A DNA stretch of 64,000 nucleotides from Neodiprion pinetum. Lineage: Eukaryota; Arthropoda; Insecta; Hymenoptera; Diprionidae. Shown one piece after another: positions 11,550-24,800 of this stretch (position 1 is the stretch's first letter; each line of letters begins with the position of its first letter). Where the stretch lies: contig NC_060233.1 of NCBI RefSeq assembly GCF_021155775.2, positions 41,829,609 to 41,893,608 of the forward strand, written 5' to 3'. Under the pieces are notes generated by a model. It was not told the DNA's origin, searched no databases, and worked only from the letters and a program-made list of their open reading frames with translations. Position numbers and translations under genes: made by a program.

Positions 11550-14500
11550 AATAGGATTATTGTCATACGGCTGTTTCCAACTTAGAATATACACCGTTCT
11601 TCTCCATCCAGTCTGATAAAATAATCCCCAAGCGTGTGGTCGTAAAGTCGTCAATGTTACCAGAAATAACACGACCGAATCTGTTCTCCCATCCACTTGA
11701 CTGATCGCGATGTCGACTCACCCCGGTATCTTATCAACGACTCGTGAAAAAGTGTAACGCTGACAAATTCTACCGAGTTCATAGGTGCAACAACTACACG
11801 CAGCTGGCGATTTCATTGGCAATTTAAGAATCGCAATCGATCCCGTTCCTCTTCAAGGCAGTGAGAAATCCATACCTTAACGATCACGATGCCAGGTTCC
11901 ATTGTCGTTGGCTTGGCTCCCTCTCTCAACGCTGTCTCACTTTCGATTCACACCTGCCATTCCGATAACGTCTTATCAGGTGATAATTTCGTTTGGACAT
12001 TTCATGCTCACCGTGCCGACAAGCTGACGTCGCAGGTAGCAAACTCCACACGCGCACTTCATTTCACGTTCACGACACAGCCGTTCGTACGTGATCGTTG
12101 TCGCGTTGTTGCGCGCTGCCTTTATCTTTCGTACGCATAGATGTGTGTACTTACGTTTATGTGTGCGGACACCTATCCGTAAACGAGGGTCTCTCAGAGG
12201 TTTCTAGTTTCAAAGCAGCATTCCAACGCATTGCGCTTGTATGTTTAGGTACATTCAAGATGTGCAATAGACCATTTGAGAATATAAACGCGAACAACTA
12301 CGGCCAGGAAACACATCTGGCACATTTGTTCTCCTTTTCGAACGGTGACCGTTTCCCCTAATTCTCATCTCACGTTCGTTCGGTACCGTAAATATGAAAA
12401 ATGCCAAAGTGAATTCCGCCACGAATGTCAATTTATGCTCGGAGGAACTGAGCCGGTTACTTAAGTCTGTCGAATGAGAGAAAAAAAAAAAAAAAAATAA
12501 CAATTTGCTGCAAAGCATGAAAAGTTATAACGAAAGCAATTTCAACAAGAACGGCGCTGATTGCAACAAGTGCAGCGATCACACCTACAATAAAACAACA
12601 CTGCGTTTCGGCCTTGCCGACCGGACTCTGAGTCACGCTGCATATGCACCTGATGTTTATTGCCATGCTGTTCCTAATACAGAAGACAGAGAATACGGCA
12701 GCTGGATTCTGCTCGATTTTCATTATGCGTTTTAACGGAAGGTGCATTGACTCGGTCCGATTCCAGCGACGTTAATCCTCGATGACGTTGGTGGATAAAA
12801 AAATACCGCACGTCGCGTGTGACAAACGGAGAAAGAATTACACCAAGAGCTGAATTAATTGAGTTTAATTTTCAAGTTGAACTTTATCGATGCTCTCGCA
12901 ACGCGATCCCTTCACGCGAAACATCGACCGTCAGCCTTTATTCCTCTGCCCTGAGGCGGTGAGAAAAAATCCCGGATAGCACGGATAGTGCAAGTTCAGC
13001 CGAGTGGGAACGTGCCGCGGGCTGACATAGGTATGCGCGTTACATGTGCAGCCGTAATATGCATACGTGCCGGTGTATGAAATACACGCGTCTGCTCTCG
13101 CAGTAATCGTGTAGGGTAAGCAAACGTCTCCAGCAGCGATTTCGAATCGCTCGGCCACGCGGCGGAATAGCAAAAATATCGATAATTAATTGCGTGGAAG
13201 ACGCTGCGCCGTTACCCACTTGGAAATTGCGGGTGGATGTTATTTGAAAGCGGCAAATACGTCGGGGATCGAAGATCACAAATTGGGAGTCGCGATTATT
13301 ATACAAAATCGTGACTCAATTTTTCTCAATTATTCCCGGTAACCTTTCCGCCAAATGTGAGGAGGAAATCAAAAAAGCCGCTCTGCCGATCGACTGCGAT
13401 CGCGGTGAAAAACGTGCGAGGCTTCGAAACGACGGTTCGGATCCCGGCGCGTTGCACAGCGTGCAGGACTTATCGTCGAAAGGCTGATTCAGGTTTCAAA
13501 GCGCGGAGGTCGAGGGTGGCTGCACCCGCGATACAATTAATTAACTATTATAATTGCTGCCGCGCTGTCTGCAGCACTTGTCGTTGATCCGCGCTCCGCG
13601 CAGCTGTCGTATCGGGGAAAATATTAAATTGGAAAACAATTACTGCACTATCAAGGAAGCAGAGTTCAGTGGTTTTTCAACCGCCTGTTATTGTCGCCAG
13701 CCGCAGCAAACGACCGGACGAAGCCGATGAGATAAAATCGTACGTCGCAGAAATATTACACACAATGCAACGACGTTGTTACCAGTCAATCAACTGTCAT
13801 CCTTTGCCTCTCAGCAATCGTTACGGCTGTATCGATTTGCATACAGATAGCGTAAAATCACCGCAGAGCGGTGGTTTCACCTGGAACGCGAAACGCCGCA
13901 GTTTCCTCCGCATTTCTTCTTACTTGCAGCCCGTTTAATTTTCGCCGGAGAGTTGCGCGATCGACTGGGACGTTTTCACCGCGTGATTGCCCCATTTCCT
14001 ACCTTATAATCGTTCGACGTCTCGGTAAAAGAAAAAAAAAAAAAAAAAGAGCAAACCACTTCCGTTAGTCAGGAATACTTGGAAGAAACGAGAAGAACGA
14101 GAAGGATAGTTTTTCTTTTTGGGGTGAAGTAAAAAATTGACAAAAATGTTTCTTTTTTTTTTTTATCAAGGGTGCATTTACGCCTCGTAAAAGCATCTCC
14201 GCGAATCGGTTATATACGATACGTATTCTCGTCATAGATGCGCAACGTTTGAACGTTACATTATGCTCGCAACTACGTCGTCCGCTTTCTTCTTCTTCTT
14301 GGCCGCGTTTCAGAACCCGCGACTCGGTTATACAACGTACTGGATAGACCGGGTGTTTATCAGCGTCGTAAAAATGTTTCAACTACTCGAGAACTGTGCC
14401 AGACAGGATCGTATTATCTACGCGACACGCAGCATAAATTCCAGAGAAATATGGGCGAACGTAGGTACGTAGATGTGGCCAAACAGTATGCAAATTATTC

Positions 14501-15120
14501 TCACGAAAATTATGCATTATAAGCGTGACGGCGGAATTTCACTGCGTTTTTTATACATATTATAATACGACAAAGTTACAATATCGTAACGATGGCGAAA
14601 TTACGTTGCCGAACGAGAAACGAAAATTTGATAAACAGGTCTGCGCGGTCCGATGAGCTAACATTCAAGAGTTAGCGAGCTTGTAACAACACGCGTTACA
14701 TCGTGCAGCGACAACTTGTTGACTAGACGCTGTAACGTGCAATTTATTCAAGCGTATATCGGTATATGATAATTTGCATTGCCGCGTCGCTGCAGTTGAA
14801 GCTATTAGAAAAAGATTTCTCTGCGATTCGCGTGTTTAGATGCCTGTATCGGCCAGCCGTAGTCGCGATACGAGATGAGAAATCAATTTTTACATTAGTC
14901 TTGTATTTTTTTTTTTTTTTTTTATTCTCTCTTTTTTTATCTATCGAAAGTTCGGTGGTAGTTGAAAGTGAAAAATATCGCGGATTTCGAGGTAACGCCG
15001 TGCGCAACACACCGCGCAGCGAGGCGACTCGGTGCACGTTACATTAATAACACAACCTGTTTGCGAGCTAATCAATTAAGCCAACCCGCAGTCCATTTAC
15101 GTCCGGCACTGAGCGCAGCG
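11550..15120. other. Non-coding stretch
   Basis: No supported gene. A runs lie at about 12481-12497 and 14032-14048, and T runs at about 14152-14163 and 14908-14923. Frames here are short and Arg/Cys/Ser-rich on both strands. Confidence 0.55.
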
Positions 15121-15143
15121 CAGAGGCGAGAGAATGCGCGCAG

Positions 15144-15245
15144 TTTAAAAGCGCCGTGCACTAGCCGGTCAGCAGCGCAACAAGCAATAAGCGTTGAGTC
15201 CTCTCATACAGCGAGCCTGCGCAGCCGGGCAGTCGTGCGAGATGT
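15144..15245 (+). promoter_or_regulatory. Promoter-like CpG-rich patch with TATA/initiator spacing
   Basis: Inside a locally GC/CpG-rich patch (about 15000-15240), TTTAAAAG (15144-15151) lies 27 nt upstream of the A in GGTCAGCAG (A at 15171). This spacing suits a TATA box and an arthropod TCAG initiator. AGTCC at 15197 resembles a downstream promoter element but sits one base off the strict position. An ATG at 15241 in good context opens only a 16-codon frame (MSNKILSTGSIKALLE). A second ATG in near-ideal context (GCGCCATGG, 15648) opens a 65-codon frame of unknown identity. No gene body is evident downstream, so this may be an upstream exon of an unseen gene or chance. Confidence 0.25.
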
Positions 15246-15249
15246 CAAA

Positions 15250-16400
15250 CAAGATATTATCAACCGGTAGCATAAAGGCGCTTTTAGAATAATTAACTCG
15301 TGTAAACTGCAATTAAATTGGTCCGTTAATTCCCCGATGGAATCCCCCTCCCGCTTTTCACACTTCGGCTCGCGACAAAACGCATCAATTATTTCAATCG
15401 CACGATTCCTCGACGCGCGTCGCCGAGCGTCGTAAGAACGGGACCCTTTCCATACCCCATGGGAAGTTATCGGAATTATTCGTATCTATTATGGAACTTG
15501 AATCACTTTCAGCTTTGCATTAAATGTGGAAAAATGTGCACATTTCCGATGGCGGTAGGGGGTTGAGCAGACTTTCACCCGTAACCTCATAAATACCCGC
15601 TAGCAAAATCCCATTCCTAACCACAACTTACGGTTGAATTTCGCGCCATGGGGTTTCTGGACAGCGTGGAGCGCAGTTACGGGCAATTAATTAGGAAAGC
15701 GCGGTTAGGCGCATGGGATAGGATAACAGACAAAGAACCCGTCACGATGCCGATTGAATATTTATATCGAACCGGTGTCACATTGTCTATGGGGAAAGGC
15801 GGGTCACGGGTTAACGATACGGAATCTGTCCGCGGGCGAAAGTGATACGTACATACTTGTACCCAGGTCTGCGGGTATAATGCATAATACGTACACCACC
15901 TCTGCAGGCCGCTGTGCCGCGCAGCGGTGATTGTGAGATTGTTGCTACTCTAACCATTGCGGTCTAAAGGTTGCGAGGCACGTCACCCGTGTGCATATAC
16001 GCTCGTTAGAAAATCACTACACCCCCCGTAGGTGCGCTGCACTTACATTATACACCCCGTTATCGACTCTGTTTAAAACGCACGTACAGCGCTCGTAGAG
16101 TTACCGAGTCACGATGGATACGTTTTGTTCAATAATCGTCTCTAAAGGAGTTTGAAAGAAAAACCTGATCTGCGTGTGATCGATCTCCTTGACGGACTCT
16201 TGATCATGCTTCCAAGAATGGACATTTTTTCGACGCAGCCAAGTCCGGATGGAGAAACTTGAATGAAAGAGACTTTTTTTGTGGGAAAAGTAGAATTGAA
16301 GGACGGTGTTTCGTTCTTAGTCTCTAAATTAACCCCGATAAGCCAATTGCGATAAAAGGTTTTTCGTGCGAAAAACAAAGACCTTTTTCGACATTTTTGC
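15250..16400. other. Non-coding stretch with one 65-codon frame
   Basis: Apart from the 65-codon frame from the ATG at 15648 (strong initiation context, no recognisable domain), nothing stands out. A perfect 8-bp inverted repeat GTTTTTCG/CGAAAAAC with a 2-nt loop lies at 16360-16377. Confidence 0.45.
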
Positions 16401-16410
16401 CACTTTCTTC

Positions 16411-16567
16411 AACTTTGTCGATACTTTACAGTATTTAAACGGTCGATTTTGGTTAGGAAAACTAAGAGAGCTTTTACTACGATCCTTAAAAAATACCTAG
16501 ATATTTTATTTAAATTGTTAGAACTCGTTTTCGAAGCAAAATATAACGTACTGGGTGAATTTCGCCC
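16411..16567. repeat. Dispersed repeat, copy A
   Basis: About 155 nt align by eye at roughly three quarters identity with 42877-43042 in the same orientation. Shared blocks include GGTTAGGAAAACT, CGATCCTTAAA, AATACCT, TTAGAACTC, TCGAAGCA and ATATAAC. Both copies end in a GGGTGAATTTCNCCC palindrome. The copies are 26 kb apart, so this is an interspersed family rather than a tandem duplication. The overlapping frames are not conserved as protein. Confidence 0.7.
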
Positions 16568-18837
16568 AAGATATTTGGATACAAATCCCAGGAGGTTTAA
16601 AGTGATTGATTGGAACGTTAAACGCTTCTCAGAGATTTCCGGCGTGAATAGCTTCACGAATGTAAATCCATCTCATCGTTAATATAAGAAACTGTCGTTT
16701 TCGTTGACCGATCAAATTTCAGTCGAACTATCTTCCGCACGAGCATCAGTTCGAACGTCCAACAAGCCTACAGAGAACCAGCGAAACCACCAATCCACGG
16801 CAATAAACCGAGTCGCTGAATGGATCGCTTGGAAGCCTGACGACCTAAACCCGGAGCACAGAATTATACTGCGGTGCAATTAATATCTTTATTTATGGCT
16901 GCTAGAGTGATAAAACAATCCAAAGACAGGTGCGCCGTTTCAGGATTGAGTCAGCAGTTTCGCGCCGGGTGTCCTGGGCGTGGGCAGGTCGAGAATGAGG
17001 GAGGAAAATGGTCCGATTGCGAGATAATAAATCACCGAGACATCCGGTCCGAAGATGTTTCGGTTATTCCGCGACGCCCTCGCTGCGGAACGAGTCTGAA
17101 TTTTGAGCCACTCGATAGGCCATTCGCTTTGAAATCAAATGATGTATTCCCATCCGTTAACATTGATTACGAGTGATTTTCAATGATTTCCGGATTCGAT
17201 TAGAATCACAGGAAATCAATGTAAATCATACGAAGCGCTGGGGAGTCATTGGAAGTCAGTTGAGATCAACGAAAGCATTCGATGAAATAAAAATCGATAG
17301 TGATCGCGAATTGAAACCATTTTTGACGTCTACCGCAACGATTTTCATGAACTCCAACGCTTGCCGGGCGATTTCTTCGACGCAATTACGTTATCAGAAG
17401 CGATTCGCAATGATTTCCGCATCTCGATCTATTCCTCGTTATTTCAACGAATATTTCAGTAAATTAAATTCCTTTATTATGCAATTTGATTTCGATCTTC
17501 GAAGTTTACGACTTCCTCGATCGAAATGGCCTCTCGATTTTCGACGTTTCGGCACCGCGATCAATGAATCCTCGATTTGCAGTTTGCTTCTTCATAATCG
17601 TCGCGTGCGCAACGATTGCGTGCGATTCGCGTCCGGCTCCTGGAGAGCGGAGAGGATCAGATGCCCGGAATGTACCCCGTGTCCTGCACCTCGATAAGCG
17701 ACTCGCACGCATGCCATACGCGCTTACTCACATCCTCCTTGTTCGCAGGCGGGTCTGAATCTCAACATCCCGTCGATCGCGTGGTCGCGACCACTCCTTC
17801 CCATTGAAATTAACTCGTCAGTTTCTCTCCATGCGCAGCTGATACACGGATCCCTTAAGATACGACGTATTGGTCAAGCGAGGAGAATCGATTTCACGGA
17901 AGTTTGTTCATTTGCTTGCAAATATGCTTTTTTTTTCTTTCCCTCCTTCTTTCTTTCTTTTTCTCCTCTTCTCTCGTAAATAATTAGATTCGCAAGATTA
18001 AAAACAACGGGCGAAATAATTACGCGAGTAGCTTTTTTCAAGAATTAATCATATCCGTATACCTACCAATTATATACCTGTATCGGAAAATCTCCGGTAA
18101 CACGCGAGTCAGACACATGTTACGTAATTAATATTGCTATTATTATTCATTCGAATAAATGTTATTCCTCAGCTCATGCATATACAAGTTCAGACTACGC
18201 GCGTGAATTTCAAAATGAAAGAAATAAGCCCAGCTCGAGGAGGACGGAAAAAAGATAAAGAAACTGGACGATCATTACCGATCCTAATTACGAGAAAATC
18301 GTGGCAGGGTGATAAAGTCCGGATAGAAATCAAGGAGGTCTAATTGCGAGAGTGCCTTGACCGAAGGCGATATATGTAACGCTTCATAACGCGCTGCAGG
18401 CATGCAGCGTGCATGCGTATCCCACGTAATGCTTACAATCGGAAACTATCACGATGCGGTGTAAATATCTCGACACTCTCAACGACTCCGGCTATCCGCA
18501 GTTTGCCGGGCTCTTATGACTGCATGGCTGAAATGCTCAACGATGAACGTTTAACGATAATGAGTTCTTTGCCGTCGGTCAGGCGGTTTCAGATCCTGCA
18601 CTCACGCTATCGAATTCCATAATGCGCGATAGCGATTTGGCTGTAATTTGCGGATTTCGAATATAACTGGGTGAAAACGTAAAATCGGCGCGTCGACTAT
18701 TTTTAACAAAAACCAAACAGCAAGTTCAAGATTTGATTCCTGCATTTTGGATTTCTTCGTAATTCCCTCTTGAATTGTACTCTTAATTTTTTTCTGTATT
18801 GACCCGAACTCTCAAAAATTTTAGAAGCATCAGTGAG

Positions 18838-18876
18838 TATATATATATACATATATATGTATACATGTATATAATA
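18838..18876. repeat. TA/CA-rich palindromic microsatellite
   Basis: Alternating TA with ATGTATACATGT palindromic interruptions. Self-complementary and likely slippage-prone. Confidence 0.75.
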
Positions 18877-20221
18877 ATTTCATCATCCTTATTTGAGTAA
18901 ATTTTTTTTCAAGCCTGTGTGGCTGTCTTATATGGATTATGCAGTTGAGCAGATTATCGTCGGAGTTAAATTTAGCCAGCTGAACGCGATAAGGATAAGT
19001 TTGATCCGATACGGTTGAAAAACGAGTAATAAACTGTAACGAAGAGCGTCGAGAACATCTACCGTGTATCTGCGTATAATGTCTGTTTGTTTTTTTTTCT
19101 CAGTGGTTGTATAATTTTTGGCAATCATCAGTTGTCGGAATAAAAGTGCAAAATATGAGGGTATACCCTGCAGTCTGCCCCCGAGGCACGAAATTTACGA
19201 TTCTCTCTTTCCCCACGCCATCCAATTAGGCATAATAATTAAAAAATCCTACTTTCTATCTGTCATTTATAGCATATATTGATTGCATAAGGCTGCAAGA
19301 GACATGCGCGGTTTCATTATAATTCTCGAACGTAATTCTGATTGATCTCAACATCCGCGTATCGGGAACAAGTACAGGATAGAAATTAAAGAGAAAACAT
19401 GTACAACCATTATTACAGTTTTTTCAATAACAAAAGATACCTTTACGATTTTTAGAAACCAAAAACGTTTTATAATGAGATTGATCTGTAGTTTCCACTA
19501 ATTGAGATTCCAGATCCAAAAAGAAAAACAATTCAAACGAAACATCGTGCGAACAACTGCTGAGAAGATACAACAAGATTTTTCCGTTTTTCTACCGTAT
19601 CTTTGCAACTAACAATTGCAGCAACTTTCTATGACGCGCGATTGTTTTTTGTCGCAAAACCACGTCGATCGATTAATTCTAGCGTTTTTTTTAAAAGTGA
19701 TCAAATGTTTGGCCGAAATCCGAAGCCCCAAGTGTCCCCAAGCCAAGAAGAAGGAAAGAAATAGACAAGCTTGTATGACGTAAAAAATGGTTATGTAACT
19801 TCGAGTCCTATTCGATTCTGGTTGGAAAAAGTCAAAATTTGGTTGAAAGTTCTGCGATCCCTGAATAGCGTGAGCCGCAACGCTGCAACTTTCTCCGAAT
19901 AGTGCCGGTGCATGTGTATATATAATAAAGCAAGTACGCAAAGACGAATTGGCATTTGGCTGCACGGTAGCGTCCTAGATTTAGCGAACGCGATCTCGCA
20001 AATAACAGCGGATGTATAATCCGAGAGTTCTTTGCCCGCAAGCAAACAAGCATTTAGAGGCTTGTATGCGGGAAATCTCGAAACAATTGAAAGGATGTTA
20101 GCTAAGGCTGTCATCAACTAATTCGCACACCGTCACGCGACCGGAGAAGTAGGTACGCTGTACGCGTTTAAGAGACACAGAATTGAGAGGAGGCTTCGTT
20201 CTTCTGACTAACTAACGATGC

Positions 20222-20257
20222 TAATTGCATTAATTGCGCTAATTGCGAACCGGAAGT
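20222..20257. promoter_or_regulatory. Three phased TAATTGC motifs abutting ACCGGAAGT
   Basis: TAATTGC occurs at 20222, 20231 and 20240, exactly 9 nt apart, and is followed two bases later by ACCGGAAGT (20249-20257), a full ETS-type consensus. TAATTG is the core of Antennapedia-class homeodomain sites. The exact phasing could equally be a short tandem repeat. No promoter or gene is adjacent, so an enhancer role is only inferred. Confidence 0.3.
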
Positions 20258-21069
20258 AGGTGGTCGACATTCTTGGTCCGGGCGAACGGAGGGCGTTAAT
20301 TGTTCTGTTTATCCTCGTGGCCATTTTGCAAGAATTCCGATACACGCGTGACGTTACGATGTTGTACACGTTATACACGTGGACGGTTTGCGACACCCGG
20401 AACACATCAATTGCACAAAGATACAAGCGATTATAAAGGTCTGAGAAGAAATCGGCGGGAATAAATTTATACACAACTCGATAAACTCGAGGTTATAACA
20501 TGCGCGCATAATAATCACCGCAACGTTTTTTGAACGTTCTAACGCGCGAACTGCGAGCGTACGGTTAGATGTGTTTTGCCTGGCTCATTTCGCCCGTTAA
20601 TTAACGACGAATAAAGGATCCTCTCGGCGTTTACGTAGTCGGTCGGAAGGTCGGTCGCGAGTCAGACGTCTTTAATTGCCGGATCGCGGTATTGTCACAT
20701 GCGTGCACGAGAGAGAATCGAGTGCTCGTGTGTAACGCGAGAGTACCTAAATGCAGGATTGTGCCCAGGCGTACGCTTACATCGATCCCCGTCCATATTG
20801 TACGGTGACGAAAAAACAACGGTAAATTCTATTACAAAGATTATCTCGGTCGGTCTCTGTGTACGTGCATTTGTGGGTACACAATGTCTAGACACAGAAG
20901 GAAGAAAGAGGTCGAGACTCATTTGATCGCCTATCTGAGACTTGCGTCGACTCTCATTGCTGCTGCCGCTACTGCTGCTGCACCAAGACGAGATAATCTA
21001 ATATTACGTACCCGAACAAAACGCGTTTTACGCCCGTGCAGCTACGTTTTTTGTAATAATCTTTCGCTG

Positions 21070-21166
21070 TTTTTTTTTTTTTTTTTTTTTGCCTTTATCG
21101 TAGAACTCCGTTCCCATGCTAATGCTCGTGCGACTAACGAAGAGGTGATTTAAAAAAAAAAAAAAA
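21070..21166. repeat. Facing T21 and A15 homopolymers
   Basis: A 21-nt T run and a 15-nt A run are separated by about 60 nt and could fold back on each other. Both are common simple repeats here, so I attach no function. Confidence 0.6.
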
Positions 21167-21709
21167 AGCACGAACTCGAGGATGGAAGATAAGAGGGAGA
21201 TAAAACAGCGCACAGGAAAAAGAAAACTACTTCCGTTCCACTTTCGATAACAACTTTCAGCAATTGCGAAATTGTCAAACGTTGAAAGCGTTCGCGGTTC
21301 TCGTAAAATTACGGATAAAACACATTTGAGGAACGATTTGTTGCAATCGACCGATTTACCGAGGAAGGATCTTCCGAACTCCGTAAGGTCTCGGATTATC
21401 TGATACGAAAGAATTATTCTCTCTAAAATCTGATACCGAGGTAAAATATTGGGGGGATGGACTTTTATGATGTAGCAAACACACGCGTAAACGAGTGTCG
21501 GTGTTGATACACGGCGTTCCTACGAGTGCATTGTGCAACATTCGTCGGTCGATGCAGTATCTACCAATTAGTGACGCGATAAAAAAGGAAGGAAAGTGTT
21601 TTCACCGTCGTTGAACGAGCTGCGGAGCCTGTAATCACGTAACCCTTAAACGCCCATGGGCGACTCGACGCCGACGCTGCGATCATGCCGAGATGAAAAA
21701 AATAACGAA

Positions 21710-21806
21710 AATGAGGAGGGGAAGGAGAAGTAGAAGTAGAAATAGAAGGAGAAGGAAAAGGACCTGACCGTGAAGGAGGAAGAAGAAGAAGACGAGGAGA
21801 AACGAC
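21710..21806. repeat. Purine-rich GAAGGA/GAAGTA tract
   Basis: Nearly pure A/G over about 95 nt with GAAGTA, GAAGGA and GAA units. It is low-complexity and triplex-prone, and translates as Lys/Glu-rich in + frames. Confidence 0.8.
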
Positions 21807-21829
21807 CTCGGCGAGGGACCCTGACAAAA

Positions 21830-24800
21830 AAAAACCTGCTTTCTCTCGGTTTCGGTTATACCTTCGAGTTACACTCTTCTCCTCGGTTTCGCCGCGCTAT
21901 GCTGCCGAGATGGAGAATGACGGGTTTCGTGCCGTCCGGAATACCCTCCTCATAACCCCGCGTCATCGTCTTAACGCTTCTCGGACGAAGGCGCCTCAGG
22001 ATTCATCGCTGTGCCACGGGGCAACGCCGAAGGCTCGGTTCGAGTTGAAGGTCGAAGAGATGCGGTGATTACGAAACCAACCTCCGGCTCCGGTGGCAAC
22101 AGCCTCGCGGTATATATTCCTGCGGAATTCATATCGGGAGCATTTCAGCCAATTCCGATTTTTCGACCTCCCTTGCTTTGTTTTTTTTTTTTTTTAGTAA
22201 CAGATTGTACAGGTTGACTGTTGAAATCAGAAGATCAGAAGCAAAGAAAATTTAATGAAAATCGTCAAAAGTTTTGGGTTAAGCCGACCGTCGACGCTCA
22301 AGATGGGCCACGTTTTTTGACTAGTGAGGTTATATCTTTGTCAGGAATTCAAGAACTGAAATTGTACTGAGAAAAACCTCGCGTAACGGTTCTGAAATCG
22401 GCGAAGTTAGGCGAAAAAATGAGGAAGAAGTATCGAGTGACGCGAATGTCCTGAAAATAAGTTTTACCCATAACCGCATCGACCGGTGGGCTCGATCGAA
22501 GATGAGCGAAAGAAAAACGGAGCAGCTGAGCAACGAAACTCGTTCCGCATCGGCGTATATTCCGACCGCCATCTTCGGGCCTGGATTGTTTTTCAGCATC
22601 GGATCAAATCGCGTCGGTCGAGACGCGTGCGCGCAAGATGAGAAACGATCGCGGCGGCGCGGCGGCGAGCGAGAAGCTAATAGCGCGAATGGGGGGAAGA
22701 AGAGGGACGGACGCCTGGAGGAGCTGCGCGCGTTGTGAAGTCGACTGCTGCGAAGGTCGCATGACGCAAGGCAAGGACGAGTCCGGTAGCATTGCCCTCG
22801 TGCGCGCAACGGCGCAACGCGTCTGCTGCTGGCTGCCCGCTTTCCCGTGCCTCCGCGTCTCATCCGGTATTTGATTGGTTGTCTGGAATCGACCCGGTAT
22901 GTCCGCCGTATCAACGCGCGTTCATCCGATGCACGGCGATGCGGATTCCAGAGCTTTGTCATCGCGGAACGCGCGCGCGATTCCGCGGAGCCGAGAAAAA
23001 TGTCAATGATAACAATTTTACAGCCCCTCGATATTCGTCCGTACAGTTTCGAATACTTTCAGTGATATTTGCTGAAATTCAATCCGCGCACTTGTTTACC
23101 GTCTTTGAAATCTGCTGCGCGTCCCAGAGTTGCGCGATTTACAATTGGGATCGGAGTATGCGCCGAGCGGAGAAGCGCGCGATTGCGACGACCTGGTTCC
23201 ACGCGCGTACTTTCCATGTAACCCAATCATGCCGCAATACGGGTTTTTATAAGCAGTCGAGTTATCGACGACGAGAGGAACTGTAAATTTATTACTGGAC
23301 TTATGCTTACTCGTGCATGTAGACGCGACGTACCTGGTTGTGCGTATTATGGAGATCTGCAAGGAGGAAACTGGATGCAGAAACAGAGAAGCGAGTAGCT
23401 CTTACACGATGTTACTTCGCTTCGGGCTGTAACGTCATCATGCGCCTTAGTCAATCTCATCTACAGTTGCCGTAAGAATTTATGCTGAGTAATTGATCAA
23501 AAAGTATGGTCAATTAATTTTAAATCACTTTGTATTAATACGCGCTTATCGTTTGGTTGGCTTCTTTCTAGAATGCTCGCGAGGATTTCTGTCCCTGTAA
23601 TTTTTGACATTTGAATGAGAGAACATAAAACATCTTCGGTTTGTCAGTCAATATTTTATTCTCGTTTCAATCATCGCCGGTATAATCGACTACCGTCTTT
23701 GGAAATGCGCAAGAAGAGGAAAATAATGGTGTGTAGGCGAGATTCGGACGGAATCTGTAGTACAAAGCCCGCGAGATTTCTTCGCTGAAATATACTTGTT
23801 TCACAGTATCTCTAACAAATTTACCGACCAAGTTTCACAGCCGCTTTCTGCCAAGCGAACCGAAGTTTACTCAAGAATCACGTCCATAAACACGTCCGTG
23901 TTGAGCAAAATCTAAAAAGGATATGTCGAAGAGGGAACTTCGAGCTCTACTTTCCATTCCCACTTTTCAAACGACTTTACGCTGTCTTCACTTGAAATTC
24001 ACGTGTTAATCGGAAACCGATGAATCGCTTCAGGAGCTTCGAAAAATTTTTCGCAGGCTGAAATTCGATCCGACGAAGACCGTTTACCAACATGAAGTAA
24101 AATGAAAAAAAAAAAACGATTACCGTAACGTAATATTCAACTGCTTGCATCTATCGCAAAGCTTGCGTACAATATTTGCAACGATTACGGTTGTGTGATA
24201 AAATTTAATTGCCACCTGGCTATAAGTATCGTCGGGCTGGCCAGCAAGATCGTATTAATTGCAAAGAGTGTTAACGCTAGAAGATCCAATAGATCCAGCC
24301 TTTTTCGACACAGGATTCCCACTCGGGTGGCGGCGAAGCGGCTGCGCAGTATTAGCGCAGGATGCGCAACGAAGTAGCGCGTAACTCGTCAAAAGGAATG
24401 CAGCGACGATCGCAATTAGAGGAATATTAGTTTATGGCCGATGAGCATCAGCGATCGGTATGTGACGATATTATGAGTTCAAAAGTGCCCGCGAAATTTT
24501 GCTAAGCACAGCCATCTCGATTTAGGCGTCAGGCGGGAGAACGGCTCAGAATTTGAAAGAGTCTACGGGAAGACGCCCAACCAACCGGTTTATAATTCCC
24601 CGTAGTGATTGTTTAATCGTTGTTAACGCAAATTCAAATTAAATTAACACATCGACATCGCCAGTAAATATCCTTACGCATCCTAACGTGTGAGTCAAGA
24701 ATAAAAAACAAAACGAAGTCACGAGATCCAAGGAATCAGCGATTTTTACAAACGTTTTCGCTTTACGGAATCGCCGCGAAGAAAACTTAAGAAGACCGTG

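Larger units (their letters stand above)
16570..21690. other. Non-coding stretch
   Basis: No supported gene. The 174-codon + frame at 17173-17697 lies over a segment with recurrent GAAGTCATTGGAAGTCAGTT-type degenerate repeats at its start and has no domain. Also present are a pyrimidine tract (about 17930-17976), a TA-rich palindromic tract (18838-18876), a homeodomain/ETS-like motif group (20222-20257), a 21-nt T run (21070-21090) and a 15-nt A run (21152-21166). Confidence 0.55.

Noticed and set aside
17173..17697. 174-codon + frame
   Set aside because: It begins in a degenerate GAAGTCATTGGAAGTCAGTT-like repeat, shows no domain or codon bias, and is explained by chance.
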